In this document: positions 1-10,075 of the stretch, in pieces
Layout: the number at the start of each line of letters is the position of its first letter
Position numbering within the stretch: the stretch's first letter is position 1
Assembly (NCBI RefSeq): GCF_000425385.1
Contig: NZ_KE384357.1
Span: 394,579 to 458,578 of the forward strand
Direction: 5' to 3'
DNA length: 64,000 nt
Source: Pseudoduganella violaceinigra DSM 15887
GTDB lineage: Bacteria; Pseudomonadota; Gammaproteobacteria; Burkholderiales; Burkholderiaceae_D
The notes under the pieces: model-generated
What the model saw: the letters and a program-made list of their open reading frames with translations, nothing else
Database searches by the model: none
Told to the model about the DNA's origin: nothing
Position numbers and translations under genes: made by a program

Positions 1-956
1 TGTTCCACGGCCGCGGCGGCACCGTCGGGCGCGGCGGCGGCCCAAGCTACGAGGCCATCCTGGCGCAGCCGAAAGGCACCGTCAACGGCCAGCTGCGCCT
101 GACCGAACAGGGAGAGATCATCGCTTCCAAATTCTCCAACGCCGAAATCGGCCGCCGCAACCTGGAACTGCTGGTGTGCTCGACCCTGGAAGCGAGCCTG
201 ATGCCGCCGCCGGCCGACGCCTGCCACGGACCGCGCCTGGCCGGTTTCGAAGCGGTGATGGCCGAGATTTCGGCGCTGGCCTACAAAGCCTACCGCAACC
301 TGGTGTACGAAACCCCGGGCTTCACCGACTACTTCTTCTCGGCCACGCCGATCGCGGAAATCGCGGAGCTGAACCTCGGTTCGCGCCCGGCCTCCCGCAA
401 ATCGACGCGCCGCATCGAAGACTTGCGCGCCATCCCATGGGGCTTCAGCTGGGGCCAGTGCCGCCTACTGCTGCCGGGCTGGTACGGTTTCGGTTCCGCC
501 ATCGGCGCCTGGCTCGCCGCCGGCAACCGCGAAGAACGCACGGCCAAGCTGCGCGACATGTTCCAGCACTGGCCGTTCTTCGCCACCCTGCTCTCCAATA
601 TGGACATGGTGCTGGCCAAGACCGACCTGGCGATCGCCTCGCGCTACGCCGAGCTGGTGACGGACAAGGAACTGCGTGAGCGCATCTTCAAGCGCATCAC
701 CGAGGAATATCAGCAGACCCTCGATTGCCTGGAGTCGATCACCGGCACGCGCGAGCGCCTGGCAGGCAACCCGCTGCTGGCGCGCTCCATCACCAACCGC
801 TTCCCCTACCTCGATCCGCTGAACCACCTGCAGGTGGAACTGATCAAGCGCCGCCGCGCGCTGGGTAATGAAGAAGACAAGCTCGATCCGCGCGTCAACC
901 GCGGCATTCACCTGTCGATCAACGGCGTCGCCGCCGGCCTGCGCAACACGGGCTGA
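1..956 (+). CDS. ppc: Phosphoenolpyruvate carboxylase, C-terminal part (5' end outside window)
   Basis: This is the last ~317 codons (reading frame from base 3) of PEP carboxylase, the cytosolic anaplerotic enzyme making oxaloacetate from PEP and bicarbonate. The fragment opens with the glycine-rich catalytic loop FHGRGGTVGRGGGP, followed by the LRLTEQGEII segment, and ends in the family's C-terminal NTG tail, which carries allosteric and catalytic contacts. Family length is about 880-950 residues, so roughly two thirds lies upstream of the window. A G/C-rich hairpin follows the stop at once. Identification is firm; only the missing 5' part limits confidence. Confidence 0.97.
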   Translation, partial: FHGRGGTVGRGGGPSYEAILAQPKGTVNGQLRLTEQGEIIASKFSNAEIGRRNLELLVCSTLEASLMPPPADACHGPRLAGFEAVMAEISALAYKAYRNLVYETPGFTDYFFSATPIAEIAELNLGSRPASRKSTRRIEDLRAIPWGFSWGQCRLLLPGWYGFGSAIGAWLAAGNREERTAKLRDMFQHWPFFATLLSNMDMVLAKTDLAIASRYAELVTDKELRERIFKRITEEYQQTLDCLESITGTRERLAGNPLLARSITNRFPYLDPLNHLQVELIKRRRALGNEEDKLDPRVNRGIHLSINGVAAGLRNTG

Positions 957-970
957 ACGCCACCGGAAAA

Positions 971-994
971 CGGGCCCGGCGCAATCCGGGCCCG
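971..994 (+). terminator. Hairpin after ppc, probable terminator
   Basis: A perfect 9-bp stem CGGGCCCGG / CCGGGCCCG with a 6-nt loop begins 15 bp after the ppc stop. It has no good T-tract, so termination strength is uncertain. It abuts the inverted-repeat element that starts at 996. Confidence 0.55.
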
Positions 995-995
995 C

Positions 996-1103
996 TTAGA
1001 GGCTGTTTCAAAATGGGCGTGGCTAGGCGCAGCGACGAAGGCAGTGCGCCTGCACGGCAAGGAGCTGCAACAACGCCATGGCCATTTTGAAGCGGCCTCT
1101 TAG
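996..1103. repeat. REP-like nested inverted repeat, ~106 bp
   Basis: The outer arms are about 21 bp (996-1016 and 1083-1102) with three mismatches; both contain TTCAAAATGG. An inner 7-bp perfect pair AGGCGCA (1025-1031) / TGCGCCT (1045-1051) can fold separately. The element lies between ppc and a GIN-domain gene and encodes nothing. The architecture resembles REP/BIME or miniature mobile elements, but only one copy is in this window, so mobility is inferred. Confidence 0.6.
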
Positions 1104-1155
1104 CAAAAAAGCCATAATTACGTCATAATCATGCGGTCTGATATGAGGAGATCGT

Positions 1156-1782
1156 ATGTTTCGCTTGACGCTGTTGGCTGCACTGCTGTTGCCCTCCCTC
1201 GCCCTGGCTGAAGACCAGGTCCGCAAGTTCGATGCTTTCTACGGCATCAATGTCAAAGGCCCGATCAGCGTCTATGTCGACGTGGGCAAGGCGCAGACCG
1301 TTACGGTCAGCGGCCGCAAGGATTACATCAACAAGGTCAGCACCGTGGTCGAAGGCGGCGTGCTGCGCGTGGTCTACGACAAGGATGAAAAAGGGTCGAT
1401 CAACGTCAAGGATGGCGACAAGATCACGGTCACCGTGCCGGCGCTGACCAGCTTCCGCGTACTGGGCGCCGGCGAGTCGCGCGTCACCAACATCGACGGC
1501 GAACGCATCGACATCAGCTTCGAAGGCGCAGGCGCGCTCTATGCCAGCGGCAAAGTCAAACTGCTGCGCATGAAAGGGCAAGGCGTTGGCGAAGCCAATC
1601 TCAAGGACCTGAAAGCGGAACGCGCCGACGTCAACTTCACCGGCATGGGCGACATCAGCCTGTACGCCAGCGATACCCTGAACCTGATTGTTGAAGGCAT
1701 GGGCAACTTCACCTATTACGGCAATCCGAAGCACGTCAACAAATCGGCCAAGGGCATCGGCAACGTCAGCCCGGGCAAATAA
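1156..1782 (+). CDS. Secreted GIN-domain (DUF2807) protein
   Basis: A 208-residue protein with a cleavable signal peptide (hydrophobic core FRLTLLAALLLPSLALA, cleavage near residue 18) and a putative auto-transporter adhesin head GIN domain (DUF2807) over the rest. It shows the usual beta-helical pattern of short strands, with repeated G-x-G turns such as VLGAGESRV, FEGAGALYASG and FTGMGDISLYASD, and a final YYGNPKHV. A GAGGAG ribosome site sits 7 nt before the ATG. It is probably periplasmic or surface-exposed; its function is unknown. A longer relative is encoded at 14857-15627. Its last 17 bases overlap the convergent GNAT gene. Confidence 0.8.
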   Translation: MFRLTLLAALLLPSLALAEDQVRKFDAFYGINVKGPISVYVDVGKAQTVTVSGRKDYINKVSTVVEGGVLRVVYDKDEKGSINVKDGDKITVTVPALTSFRVLGAGESRVTNIDGERIDISFEGAGALYASGKVKLLRMKGQGVGEANLKDLKAERADVNFTGMGDISLYASDTLNLIVEGMGNFTYYGNPKHVNKSAKGIGNVSPGK

Positions 1783-2440
1783 GCCTCGCATGCGCCAGCT
1801 CGCGGCTTGCCGCATATCCCATTGAGCGGTACAGCGCCTGCGCACGGGCGTTGGCCGCGCCCACATGCAGCATGGGACGCACGCCCTGCTGCTGCATGCC
1901 GTACATAATGAATTCCACCAGCCGCCGCGCATAGCCGCGCCCCGTGAAATCCGGGTGCGTGCACACGGCGCTCACTTCGCGCATATGGCCCAGGTCCATG
2001 CGCTCTCCGCTCAGCGCCACCAGCCGGCCACCGGCGTCATGGATGCCGGCGTACCGGCCCATCTCGCCGGTGCGCGGGCGGAAGTAGCCCGGGAATGCAA
2101 TATTGGTTAGTTCCACCATCGCCGGATCGTCCGCAGCCAGTACGCGGATCATCGAAATGTCCGGCGCGGCAAGCGGGCCGCCTTGGTAGACCATTTGCAG
2201 CACGCCCGCTAGCGGCTGCAGCGACCAGCCCTGCGGCAATTCCGGCATCGCGCCGAGAAAGTAATAGCCGCCGTCCGGGACGCCTGCCAGGTCCTCGGCG
2301 CTTAGCGGAACGCCCTGCTCGGCCACCGCGCAGAATGGCGCGACATCGGCCGGATAGCGCCGGGCCGCACCTGCCGGAATGCTAAAATGTTGCTGTGCGC
2401 TGTTCAGCGCAGCCCAGATCGGGTTTTCCAGTTCCTGCAT
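1766..2440 (-). CDS. GNAT-family N-acetyltransferase
   Basis: A 224-residue protein whose C-terminal half is a GNAT fold: the acetyl-CoA loop appears as HPDFTGRGYARRLVEFIM (Q/RxxGxG/A type) and is followed by LHVGAANARAQALYRSMGY, the typical final strand/helix with a Tyr. The N-terminal ~100 residues are less typical and may define substrate choice. I chose the ATG at 2440 because GGAA lies 8 nt upstream and the longer frame would run into the divergent gene. The substrate is unknown. The start is only 10 bp from the start of the yjdM gene on the other strand. Confidence 0.75.
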   Translation of the reverse strand: MQELENPIWAALNSAQQHFSIPAGAARRYPADVAPFCAVAEQGVPLSAEDLAGVPDGGYYFLGAMPELPQGWSLQPLAGVLQMVYQGGPLAAPDISMIRVLAADDPAMVELTNIAFPGYFRPRTGEMGRYAGIHDAGGRLVALSGERMDLGHMREVSAVCTHPDFTGRGYARRLVEFIMYGMQQQGVRPMLHVGAANARAQALYRSMGYAASRELAHARLICPG

Positions 2441-2450
2441 ACGAGTTCCA

Positions 2451-2792
2451 ATGTCCAATTTCCCCGCCTGCCCCAAATGCCAGTCCGAGTATACCTACGA
2501 AGACGGCGATAACAATGTTTGCCCTGAATGCGCCCACGAGTGGCCAAAGCAGGCCGCCGAAGTGGCCGGCGAAACCGCGCGCGTCTACAAGGACGCCGTC
2601 GGCGCCATCCTGCAAGATGGCGACACCGTCACCGTGATCAAGGATCTGAAGCCAAAAGGCTCGGGTGGCGTGATCAAGCAAGGCACCAAAGTCAAGAATA
2701 TCCGCCTGGTCGACAGCGACCACGATATCGACTGCAAGATCGAGGGCTTCGGCGCCATGAGCCTGAAATCGGAGTTCGTCCGCAAAGTTTAG
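2451..2792 (+). CDS. yjdM: YjdM/PhnA-family zinc-ribbon protein
   Basis: A 113-residue cytosolic protein of the YjdM (formerly PhnA) family. The N-terminus holds a zinc ribbon, CPKCQSEYTYEDGDNNVCPEC (Cys pairs near residues 7/10 and 25/28), and the C-terminal domain carries the family hallmarks DGDTVTVIKDLKVKG-like and IKQGTKVKNIRLVD. Despite the old name, family members are not shown to hydrolyse phosphonoacetate in enteric bacteria, so the role is open. Length and both domains match the family. An upstream in-frame ATG exists, but MSNFPACPKC is the conserved start. Confidence 0.92.
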   Translation: MSNFPACPKCQSEYTYEDGDNNVCPECAHEWPKQAAEVAGETARVYKDAVGAILQDGDTVTVIKDLKPKGSGGVIKQGTKVKNIRLVDSDHDIDCKIEGFGAMSLKSEFVRKV

Positions 2793-2831
2793 TCATTACA
2801 ATTTGTGAAGATTTTTTAGCAATATTGTCGT

Positions 2832-2871
2832 ATAGTCTCCGGAGCAATTTTTATTCTCTACCGGAGACTAT
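2832..2871 (+). promoter_or_regulatory. Perfect 11-bp inverted repeat over the HAF operon start
   Basis: ATAGTCTCCGG (2832-2842) and CCGGAGACTAT (2861-2871) are exact reverse complements separated by 18 bp; the ATG of the first HAF gene follows at 2874. The right arm contains the GGAGA ribosome site. The left arm overlaps TATAGT (2831-2836), a possible -10. It can therefore be an mRNA hairpin hiding the ribosome site or a DNA operator over the promoter; the sequence alone does not decide. Confidence 0.6.
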
Positions 2872-2873
2872 CC

Positions 2874-3983
2874 ATGAAGCCTGCTTCGCTTGCCCTGGCC
2901 ATCGCGCTGGTTCTGCCTTTCGCCCCACTCCACGCCGCCGGCCCGATGGGCGAACGCAGAGCGGAATCCAGCTCCATGACCGGCATTAACGCAGCAGGGG
3001 AGTCGGTGGGCGAAATCAAGGACGAGGATGGCCGCCGCCGCGCCGTCATGCTGTCGCAAGGCCGCCATATCGAGATCGGCACCCTCGGCGGCAGCGACAG
3101 CACCGCCAACGCCATCAATAACCAGGGCGTCGTCACCGGCGGCGCACTCACCGCCAACAACGCCTGGCACGCCTTCCGTTTCGACGAAGCCCAGGGCATC
3201 CGCGACCTCGGTACGCTGGGCGGCAGCAGCAGCGTCGGCACCGCCCTCAATCAATCCGGCCACATCGTCGGTTACGCCGACACTGCCGACGGCAATTACC
3301 ACGCCTTCGTCGACAACGGTATCGGCATGCTGGACCTGGGCACCCTCGGCGGCAAGAACAGCTACGCCACCGCCATCAACGGCGCCGGCTACGTGGTCGG
3401 CGCCGCGCAGCTGCCCAACGGCTACCGCCGCGCCTTCCTGTACAAGCCGGGCAGCGGCATGATCGAGCTGCCGACACTGGGCGGCCGCATCAGCGTGGCG
3501 ACCGCCATCAACGACCACGGCGTGGTGGTGGGCGCGTCCGAGATGCCCAACGGCGCCTGGCACGCCTTTATGTACGAGAACGGCCGCATGATCGACCTGG
3601 GCGCCATGATTGCCCGAGGCTCCAGCTTCGCCAACGGCATCAATAACCACGGCGACATTGTCGGCACCGTGAAAATCAAAGACCACGACGCACCGCATAC
3701 CTTCATCTATAAAAATGGCCAGATGCAGGTGCGCGCAGCCTACGGAAGCCTTTACCTGACCCGCGACATCACCGAAGACGGCAAGGTGATCGGCTCGTCA
3801 TACACCGGCCATGTGCTCAAATCCGGCGCCGTCGACTCGGCCCGCACCGACCATGGACTCAAGCCGGTCGACTGGCTCACCCTCGCCTTCCTGAGCCTGA
3901 TTGCGGCAGTGGCGGCATTCAAAGTGCGCGACCGCATCCGCAAAGGATTCGACTTCGGCATCAAGATGCTGTCGCTGGCCTGA
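2874..3983 (+). CDS. HAF-repeat protein with C-terminal membrane anchor (copy 1)
   Basis: A 369-residue protein: signal peptide (residues 1-21, cleavage after LHAA), then about six repeats of the HAF type, each roughly LGTLGG-x-S-x-A-x-AIN-x-x-G-x-VVG followed by a HAF or RAF motif (WHAFRF, YHAFVD, RRAFLY, WHAFMY), and near residues 325-350 a hydrophobic segment WLTLAFLSLIAAVAAF followed by the basic tail KVRDRIRK. HAF repeats probably build a beta-propeller-like fold. The topology suggests an outside-facing repeat domain held in the inner membrane. It overlaps the next gene by 1 base (TGATG), implying translational coupling. Molecular function is unknown. Confidence 0.8.
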   Translation: MKPASLALAIALVLPFAPLHAAGPMGERRAESSSMTGINAAGESVGEIKDEDGRRRAVMLSQGRHIEIGTLGGSDSTANAINNQGVVTGGALTANNAWHAFRFDEAQGIRDLGTLGGSSSVGTALNQSGHIVGYADTADGNYHAFVDNGIGMLDLGTLGGKNSYATAINGAGYVVGAAQLPNGYRRAFLYKPGSGMIELPTLGGRISVATAINDHGVVVGASEMPNGAWHAFMYENGRMIDLGAMIARGSSFANGINNHGDIVGTVKIKDHDAPHTFIYKNGQMQVRAAYGSLYLTRDITEDGKVIGSSYTGHVLKSGAVDSARTDHGLKPVDWLTLAFLSLIAAVAAFKVRDRIRKGFDFGIKMLSLA

Positions 3984-5101
3984 TGCGCCGCGCGGCATTC
4001 GCATTGGCGCTGGCGGCGGCGCTTTGCGGCGGCATGGCCCACGCCGGCCCATTCGGCGGTTCAATCTCCGAATCCGTCGTCGCCAAGGACATGAACGCCG
4101 CCGGCGACACGGTACTGGAATCGATCACCGGCTACGGCGCCCGCCGCGCTTTCCTGCGCTCCGGCGGAATGCGCTATGAGATCGGCACCTTTGGCGGCGA
4201 AGAAAGCCGTGCCGCCGCCATCAACAGCGCCGGCGTCGTCACCGGCTCCGCGCAGACGGCGGACTTCAGCTGGCGCGCCTACCGCTTCGATATCAAAGGC
4301 GGCCTGCGCATGCTCGACACCCTGGGCGGCGCGAGCAGCGCCGGCGCGGCGATCAATGAAAGCGGCCACATCGTCGGCCATGCGGACACCTACGACGGCA
4401 GCTACCATGCATTCGTCGATACCGGTATCACAATGCTGGACCTGGGTACGTTTGGCGGCAAGAACAGCTATGCGCTGGGTATCAACGCGCATGGCGTCGT
4501 GGTGGGAGCCGCCGACCGCGCGAACGGTTTCCGCCGCGCCTTCATCTACAAGCCCGGCGTCGGAAAATTCGAAATCCCGGACGTCGGCGACCGGCACAGC
4601 GTCGCCATGGCAATCAATGACCAAGGCGTCGTGGCGGGCACCATGCAGATGCCCGACCGCAGCTGGCACGCCTTCACTTACGACGGCACACGCACGGTGG
4701 ATCTGGGTTTGATGATGGCCAAAGGGAACAGCTTTGCCACCGCCATCAACAATCGTGGCGACGTGGTCGGCAATGTCAGGGTATGGGGCCGGGATACCCC
4801 GCTGGTCTTCGCTTACAGCAAAGGCCAGATGCAGGTACGCGACAACTTCGGCAACTTCGACCTGGCCCGCCGCATTGGCGACGACGGCCAGATCATCGGC
4901 GCCGGCGCCATGGCGCAGCGCATGCGCGCCGCCCGCATCTCGCACGACAAGCTGCAAACGGTTGGCTGGCCCAAACCTTTGGACCTGCTGACCTATGCGT
5001 TCCTGGCGATCCTCGCCACATTCTTCCTTTATAAAATCCGCGAACATCTGCGCGAAGGCGCCGACTTCAGCAAGCGGATGCTCATCCTATCCATCACATG
5101 A
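3983..5101 (+). CDS. HAF-repeat protein with C-terminal membrane anchor (copy 2)
   Basis: A 372-residue tandem paralogue of the preceding gene, with the same layout: signal peptide ending MAHAG, HAF repeats (LDTLGGASSAGAAINESG, YHAFVDTG, LDLGTFGGKNSYALGINAHG, RRAFIYKPG), a transmembrane segment LLTYAFLAILATFFLY and a charged tail KIREHLREGADFSKRM. The conserved tail after the helix is shared with copy 1 and may bind a cytosolic partner. It starts by a 1-base stop/start overlap and ends with an ATGA overlap into the hydrolase gene, so the three genes are one translationally coupled operon. It arose by tandem duplication; function unknown. Confidence 0.8.
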   Translation: MRRAAFALALAAALCGGMAHAGPFGGSISESVVAKDMNAAGDTVLESITGYGARRAFLRSGGMRYEIGTFGGEESRAAAINSAGVVTGSAQTADFSWRAYRFDIKGGLRMLDTLGGASSAGAAINESGHIVGHADTYDGSYHAFVDTGITMLDLGTFGGKNSYALGINAHGVVVGAADRANGFRRAFIYKPGVGKFEIPDVGDRHSVAMAINDQGVVAGTMQMPDRSWHAFTYDGTRTVDLGLMMAKGNSFATAINNRGDVVGNVRVWGRDTPLVFAYSKGQMQVRDNFGNFDLARRIGDDGQIIGAGAMAQRMRAARISHDKLQTVGWPKPLDLLTYAFLAILATFFLYKIREHLREGADFSKRMLILSIT

Positions 5102-6147
5102 AAATTCGCCACCTCTTACAGCTCCTGCCGTTAACCCTCGCCCTGCCGCAATTGCCGGCTTATGCCCAAGCGTTCCCACCCGCCGCCAGTTGCAGCGCCG
5201 GCACGCCCGTTGACGAGAAAGGCTTTGTGCGCATCGGCGGTATGGACCAATGGGTCCGCATCAAAGGCAGCAACTGCGCCAACCCGATCGTTGTGCTCGT
5301 CCATGGAGGCCCTGGCAATCCGACCACGCCGTTTGCCGACAAGTTCTACCAGTCATGGGAAAAGGACCTCACCATCGTCCAGTGGGACCAGCGCGGCGCG
5401 GGAATGACCTTCGGGCGCACCCCGTTGACGGACGATATTCCCTTGAAGATTGAAGAGCTGCGCGACGACGGCATCGAGGTGGCGCGCTTTGCGGCCAAGC
5501 GCTTTGGGAAGGAGCGGGTCATCCTGCTGGGCGGCTCCTGGAGCTCGGTGCTCGGCGTGCACATGGCCAAAGCCGCGCCGGGGTTGTTCTGCGGGTATAT
5601 CAGCTCGTCGCAACTGGTTGGAGAGTTCTCGGACCGGCGGAATATCGACGCCACGCTGGCGTTGGCACGCGCGGCCGGCGACCAGGAATCCATCAGCAAG
5701 ATCGAGGCCCTCGGCCCACTGCCATGGACCAATCCACGCAACCCGGGCATTTTGCGCCGCGTGATGCGCAAATATGAAGCCATGAGCACCGAACCGGTGC
5801 CGAAGGCCTGGATGGGTGCCACGGCGGAATATGCGACGGCCAAGTATGATGCCGATTACGCCGCCGGCGAGGACTATTCCTGGTTGCAGTTTGTGGGCAT
5901 GAAGGGTGACGGCATCGGCTCGAAGATCGACCTCTATAAGCTCGGGCCGAAGTTCGACGTGCCTTTCTACATGGTGCAGGGCGAGCAAGACCTGGTCACC
6001 ATGCCTGAGCCAAGCCGGCGCTACTTCGATTTCATCCAGGCCCCTTACAAGGAATTCGTGACGGTACCGCGCGCCGGGCACGACCCGAACCCGCCAATGG
6101 TGGCAACCCAGTTGCGCTTGCTGAAGAAAATCGGCGATTGCCATTGA
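5098..6147 (+). CDS. Secreted S33-type alpha/beta hydrolase (proline iminopeptidase-like)
   Basis: A 349-residue protein with a signal peptide (cleavage after AYAQA, about residue 25) and an alpha/beta hydrolase fold. It has the oxyanion-hole motif HGGPG of peptidase family S33, DQRGAGMT, the nucleophile elbow GGSWSS (Ser in G-x-S-x-S), a likely acid in GEQDLVTMP and the catalytic His in PRAGHDPNPP. S33 members remove N-terminal Pro or hydrolyse other amides and esters; the substrate here cannot be read. The signal peptide places it outside the cytosol, as for the HAF proteins it is coupled to. Four mature cysteines may form disulfides. Confidence 0.85.
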   Translation: MKIRHLLQLLPLTLALPQLPAYAQAFPPAASCSAGTPVDEKGFVRIGGMDQWVRIKGSNCANPIVVLVHGGPGNPTTPFADKFYQSWEKDLTIVQWDQRGAGMTFGRTPLTDDIPLKIEELRDDGIEVARFAAKRFGKERVILLGGSWSSVLGVHMAKAAPGLFCGYISSSQLVGEFSDRRNIDATLALARAAGDQESISKIEALGPLPWTNPRNPGILRRVMRKYEAMSTEPVPKAWMGATAEYATAKYDADYAAGEDYSWLQFVGMKGDGIGSKIDLYKLGPKFDVPFYMVQGEQDLVTMPEPSRRYFDFIQAPYKEFVTVPRAGHDPNPPMVATQLRLLKKIGDCH

Positions 6148-6163
6148 TGCCCTGAGCGGAAAC

Positions 6164-6186
6164 GCCGCCCTGGCGCCCAGGGCGGC
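6164..6186. terminator. Bidirectional hairpin between convergent genes
   Basis: A perfect 10-bp stem GCCGCCCTGG / CCAGGGCGGC with a 3-nt loop lies between the convergent hydrolase gene and the 6207-6740 gene. No T-tract follows in either direction, so it is a structural barrier or weak terminator. Confidence 0.5.
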
Positions 6187-6206
6187 AGCAGCGCGCATGG
6201 CCCGGA

Positions 6207-6740
6207 TTAGAACCCCGGCACGCCTTTTTCCTTGCCAAGGGCGGTAAGCCGCTGGTTGACCAGCTCCCATGCGGCATCCGACGACTCGTCGACAATGCCA
6301 AGCTGCGTCATTGCTTTTTGCCCCAGGAGGCAGGTGGCGCGACGCTCGGCCAATTTGCTGTTGCTTGCTATCATTGGCACGCCTTCGAGCGCGTGGATCA
6401 GCGTCTTGAACTCCTTGTTCGCCTTTGCGCGCCGGGACTCCAGCGCCTGCCCCTGCGCGCTTCCAGTGGCAACATCGAGCGTGAGTGAGTTCGCCTCATT
6501 TTCGCTCAACGCCCCTGCCGCGACAATGCGGTCCTTCGCCTCCTCGTGGCGACGCTGCCGAGCGATCTCTTTTTCTTTAAGGGCGGCAAGCGCCGCCTTC
6601 AGGCGCATATTGAAATCGAATGCGTAATCCCCTGCTTTGACAGGGTCCTCACAGTCGATTTGCGTCTCGCCCTGCGCGGCGAAAGAGCACGCCAGCAGCA
6701 TCAGGGCGGCGGCAAGACGGAATCGATTGGTTTTCATCAT
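6207..6740 (-). CDS. Secreted protein of unknown function
   Basis: A 177-residue protein starting MMKTN (the second Met is equally possible), with a signal peptide (core LAAALMLLACSFAAQG, cleavage near residue 23). The mature part is mostly charged helix, with a central stretch KEKEIARQRRHEEAKDRIVAAG that looks like a coiled coil, and two cysteines (DCEDP near the N-terminus, ATCLLG later) that may pair. I recognise no family. It begins only 11 bp after the T-run of the rpoD terminator and has no clear ribosome site, so it may depend on its own weak promoter or on readthrough. Confidence 0.6.
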   Translation of the reverse strand: MMKTNRFRLAAALMLLACSFAAQGETQIDCEDPVKAGDYAFDFNMRLKAALAALKEKEIARQRRHEEAKDRIVAAGALSENEANSLTLDVATGSAQGQALESRRAKANKEFKTLIHALEGVPMIASNSKLAERRATCLLGQKAMTQLGIVDESSDAAWELVNQRLTALGKEKGVPGF

Positions 6741-6750
6741 GGTGCGGGAT

Positions 6751-6777
6751 AAAAAAAACGGAGGCCGCGGCCTCCGT
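6751..6777 (-). terminator. Intrinsic terminator of rpoD
   Basis: On the minus strand, a 20-bp perfect palindrome (6758-6777, core GGAGGCCGCGGCCTCC) is followed directly by a run of eight T (6751-6758). It starts about 11 bp after the rpoD stop: a textbook Rho-independent terminator. Confidence 0.9.
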
Positions 6778-6787
6778 TTCATATTGC

Positions 6788-9256
<2,469 letters not shown>

Positions 9257-9320
9257 TCAATATCTCTCTACACGCCCCAAGGGGAACGCTTATCGATGGC
9301 TCGGATTCAGGGATAATCGG

Positions 9321-9470
9321 GAAAAGAAAAAGCCCGCTTGACCGGGCTCGATTCCGATGATTCAGTGATTAGAGAGGGCACATGCCCTGGAACTGGTCTA
9401 CACAGGGCGGCGCGGCCCCGGCCGAAAACTCTTTACCAATCTGAATTCGCACCGTCCTGCATTTGGTGCG
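9321..9470 (-). ncRNA. Putative leader RNA or small RNA upstream of rpoD
   Basis: On the minus strand TATAAT (9477-9482) is followed by ~150 nt that can form CGCACC/GGTGCG, a longer ATTCAG/CTGAAT pairing and AGGGCA/TGCCCT, ending in the hairpin AGCCCG/CGGGCT with a pyrimidine tract TTTTTCTTTTC. rpoD begins 65 nt further on with no other promoter that I can see. It may be a free small RNA or an attenuator in the rpoD leader. It lacks the closing stem expected of 6S RNA and the SRP tetraloop signature. Ends are approximate. Confidence 0.45.
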
Positions 9471-9476
9471 TCGGCC

Positions 9477-9482
9477 ATTATA
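9477..9482 (-). promoter_or_regulatory. Candidate -10 box for the rpoD leader
   Basis: A perfect TATAAT on the minus strand, about 220 bp before the rpoD start. The matching -35 is poor, so this rests mainly on the -10 and on the terminator-ended transcript it would produce. Confidence 0.45.
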
Positions 9483-9596
9483 CAAGCATTTGTGCTGCAC
9501 CGCACCCTTTAATTCGATATCAGAACAACATCATGAGCTAAAACACAATGCGCCGAGCGCACGCATCGTGGTATGCTGGCGGCTCTTGATTAACCA

Positions 9597-10073
9597 ATGA
9601 TGTCGATGAACACTAGCACTACCCCACAGCAGCCGGCCGAAGACCAGGCCACCGCACCTGCCGCCCCCAATTCCGCGCGCGCCCTGCTCAAGCAATTGCA
9701 GCAACAGTTTGCCCCGTTCCGCGACAGCCTGCCGCTGTCCATCGGCATCGACAAGCAGCTGGTCGCCGCGATGCCGGAACTTAACCGCAAGCTGATGCGC
9801 GCTGCGCTGGGCATCCACACTTCCTCGCAGCGCTACCTGCGCGCGATGGAAAAAGCCACCGTGCGCTACAACCTCGATGGCAGCACCGGCGCCGAAGTGA
9901 CCGATGAACACCGCAAGCACGCCAAGGAAACCCTGGCGGAACGCCATAAGAAGGAAATGGAACGCCGCAAGGCCGAACGCGCCGCCGAGCGCGAGGCCGC
10001 GGCAGCGGTGGAAGCCGACCGCCGCCGCGCGGAGAAGCTGCAGGCCCTGACTGCCAAATTCTCCAAGAAGTAA
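9597..10073 (+). CDS. ProQ/FinO-domain RNA chaperone
   Basis: A 158-residue protein with a ProQ/FinO fold at about residues 25-105: ARALLKQLQQQFAPFRDSLPLSIGIDKQL, then LRRALGIHTSSQRYL-like helices and KATVRYNLDG. Members bind structured RNA 3' ends and stabilise small RNAs and mRNAs. The C-terminal tail is long, basic and Glu/Arg-rich (KKEMERRKAERAAEREAAA) and likely helical and RNA-contacting. ATG codons occur at 9597, 9600 and 9606 with no strong ribosome site; the first is given. The exonuclease gene starts 2 bp after the stop, so the two form a small RNA-related operon. Confidence 0.88.
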   Translation: MMSMNTSTTPQQPAEDQATAPAAPNSARALLKQLQQQFAPFRDSLPLSIGIDKQLVAAMPELNRKLMRAALGIHTSSQRYLRAMEKATVRYNLDGSTGAEVTDEHRKHAKETLAERHKKEMERRKAERAAEREAAAAVEADRRRAEKLQALTAKFSKK

Positions 10074-10075
10074 GA

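Larger units (their letters stand above)
9257..9596. other. 340-bp intergenic region upstream of rpoD
   Basis: This gap contains no open frame with gene character. On the minus strand it holds a candidate sigma-70 promoter (-10 at 9477-9482), a structured transcript of about 150 nt, an intrinsic terminator (9321-9348) and the rpoD ribosome site. On the plus strand it holds the unrecognised promoter of the ProQ-like gene at 9597. Confidence 0.7.

Noticed and set aside
9321..9470. 6S RNA, SRP RNA or tRNA in the rpoD leader
   Set aside because: No long closing stem with central bubble, no SRP tetraloop motif, no T-loop or cloverleaf.
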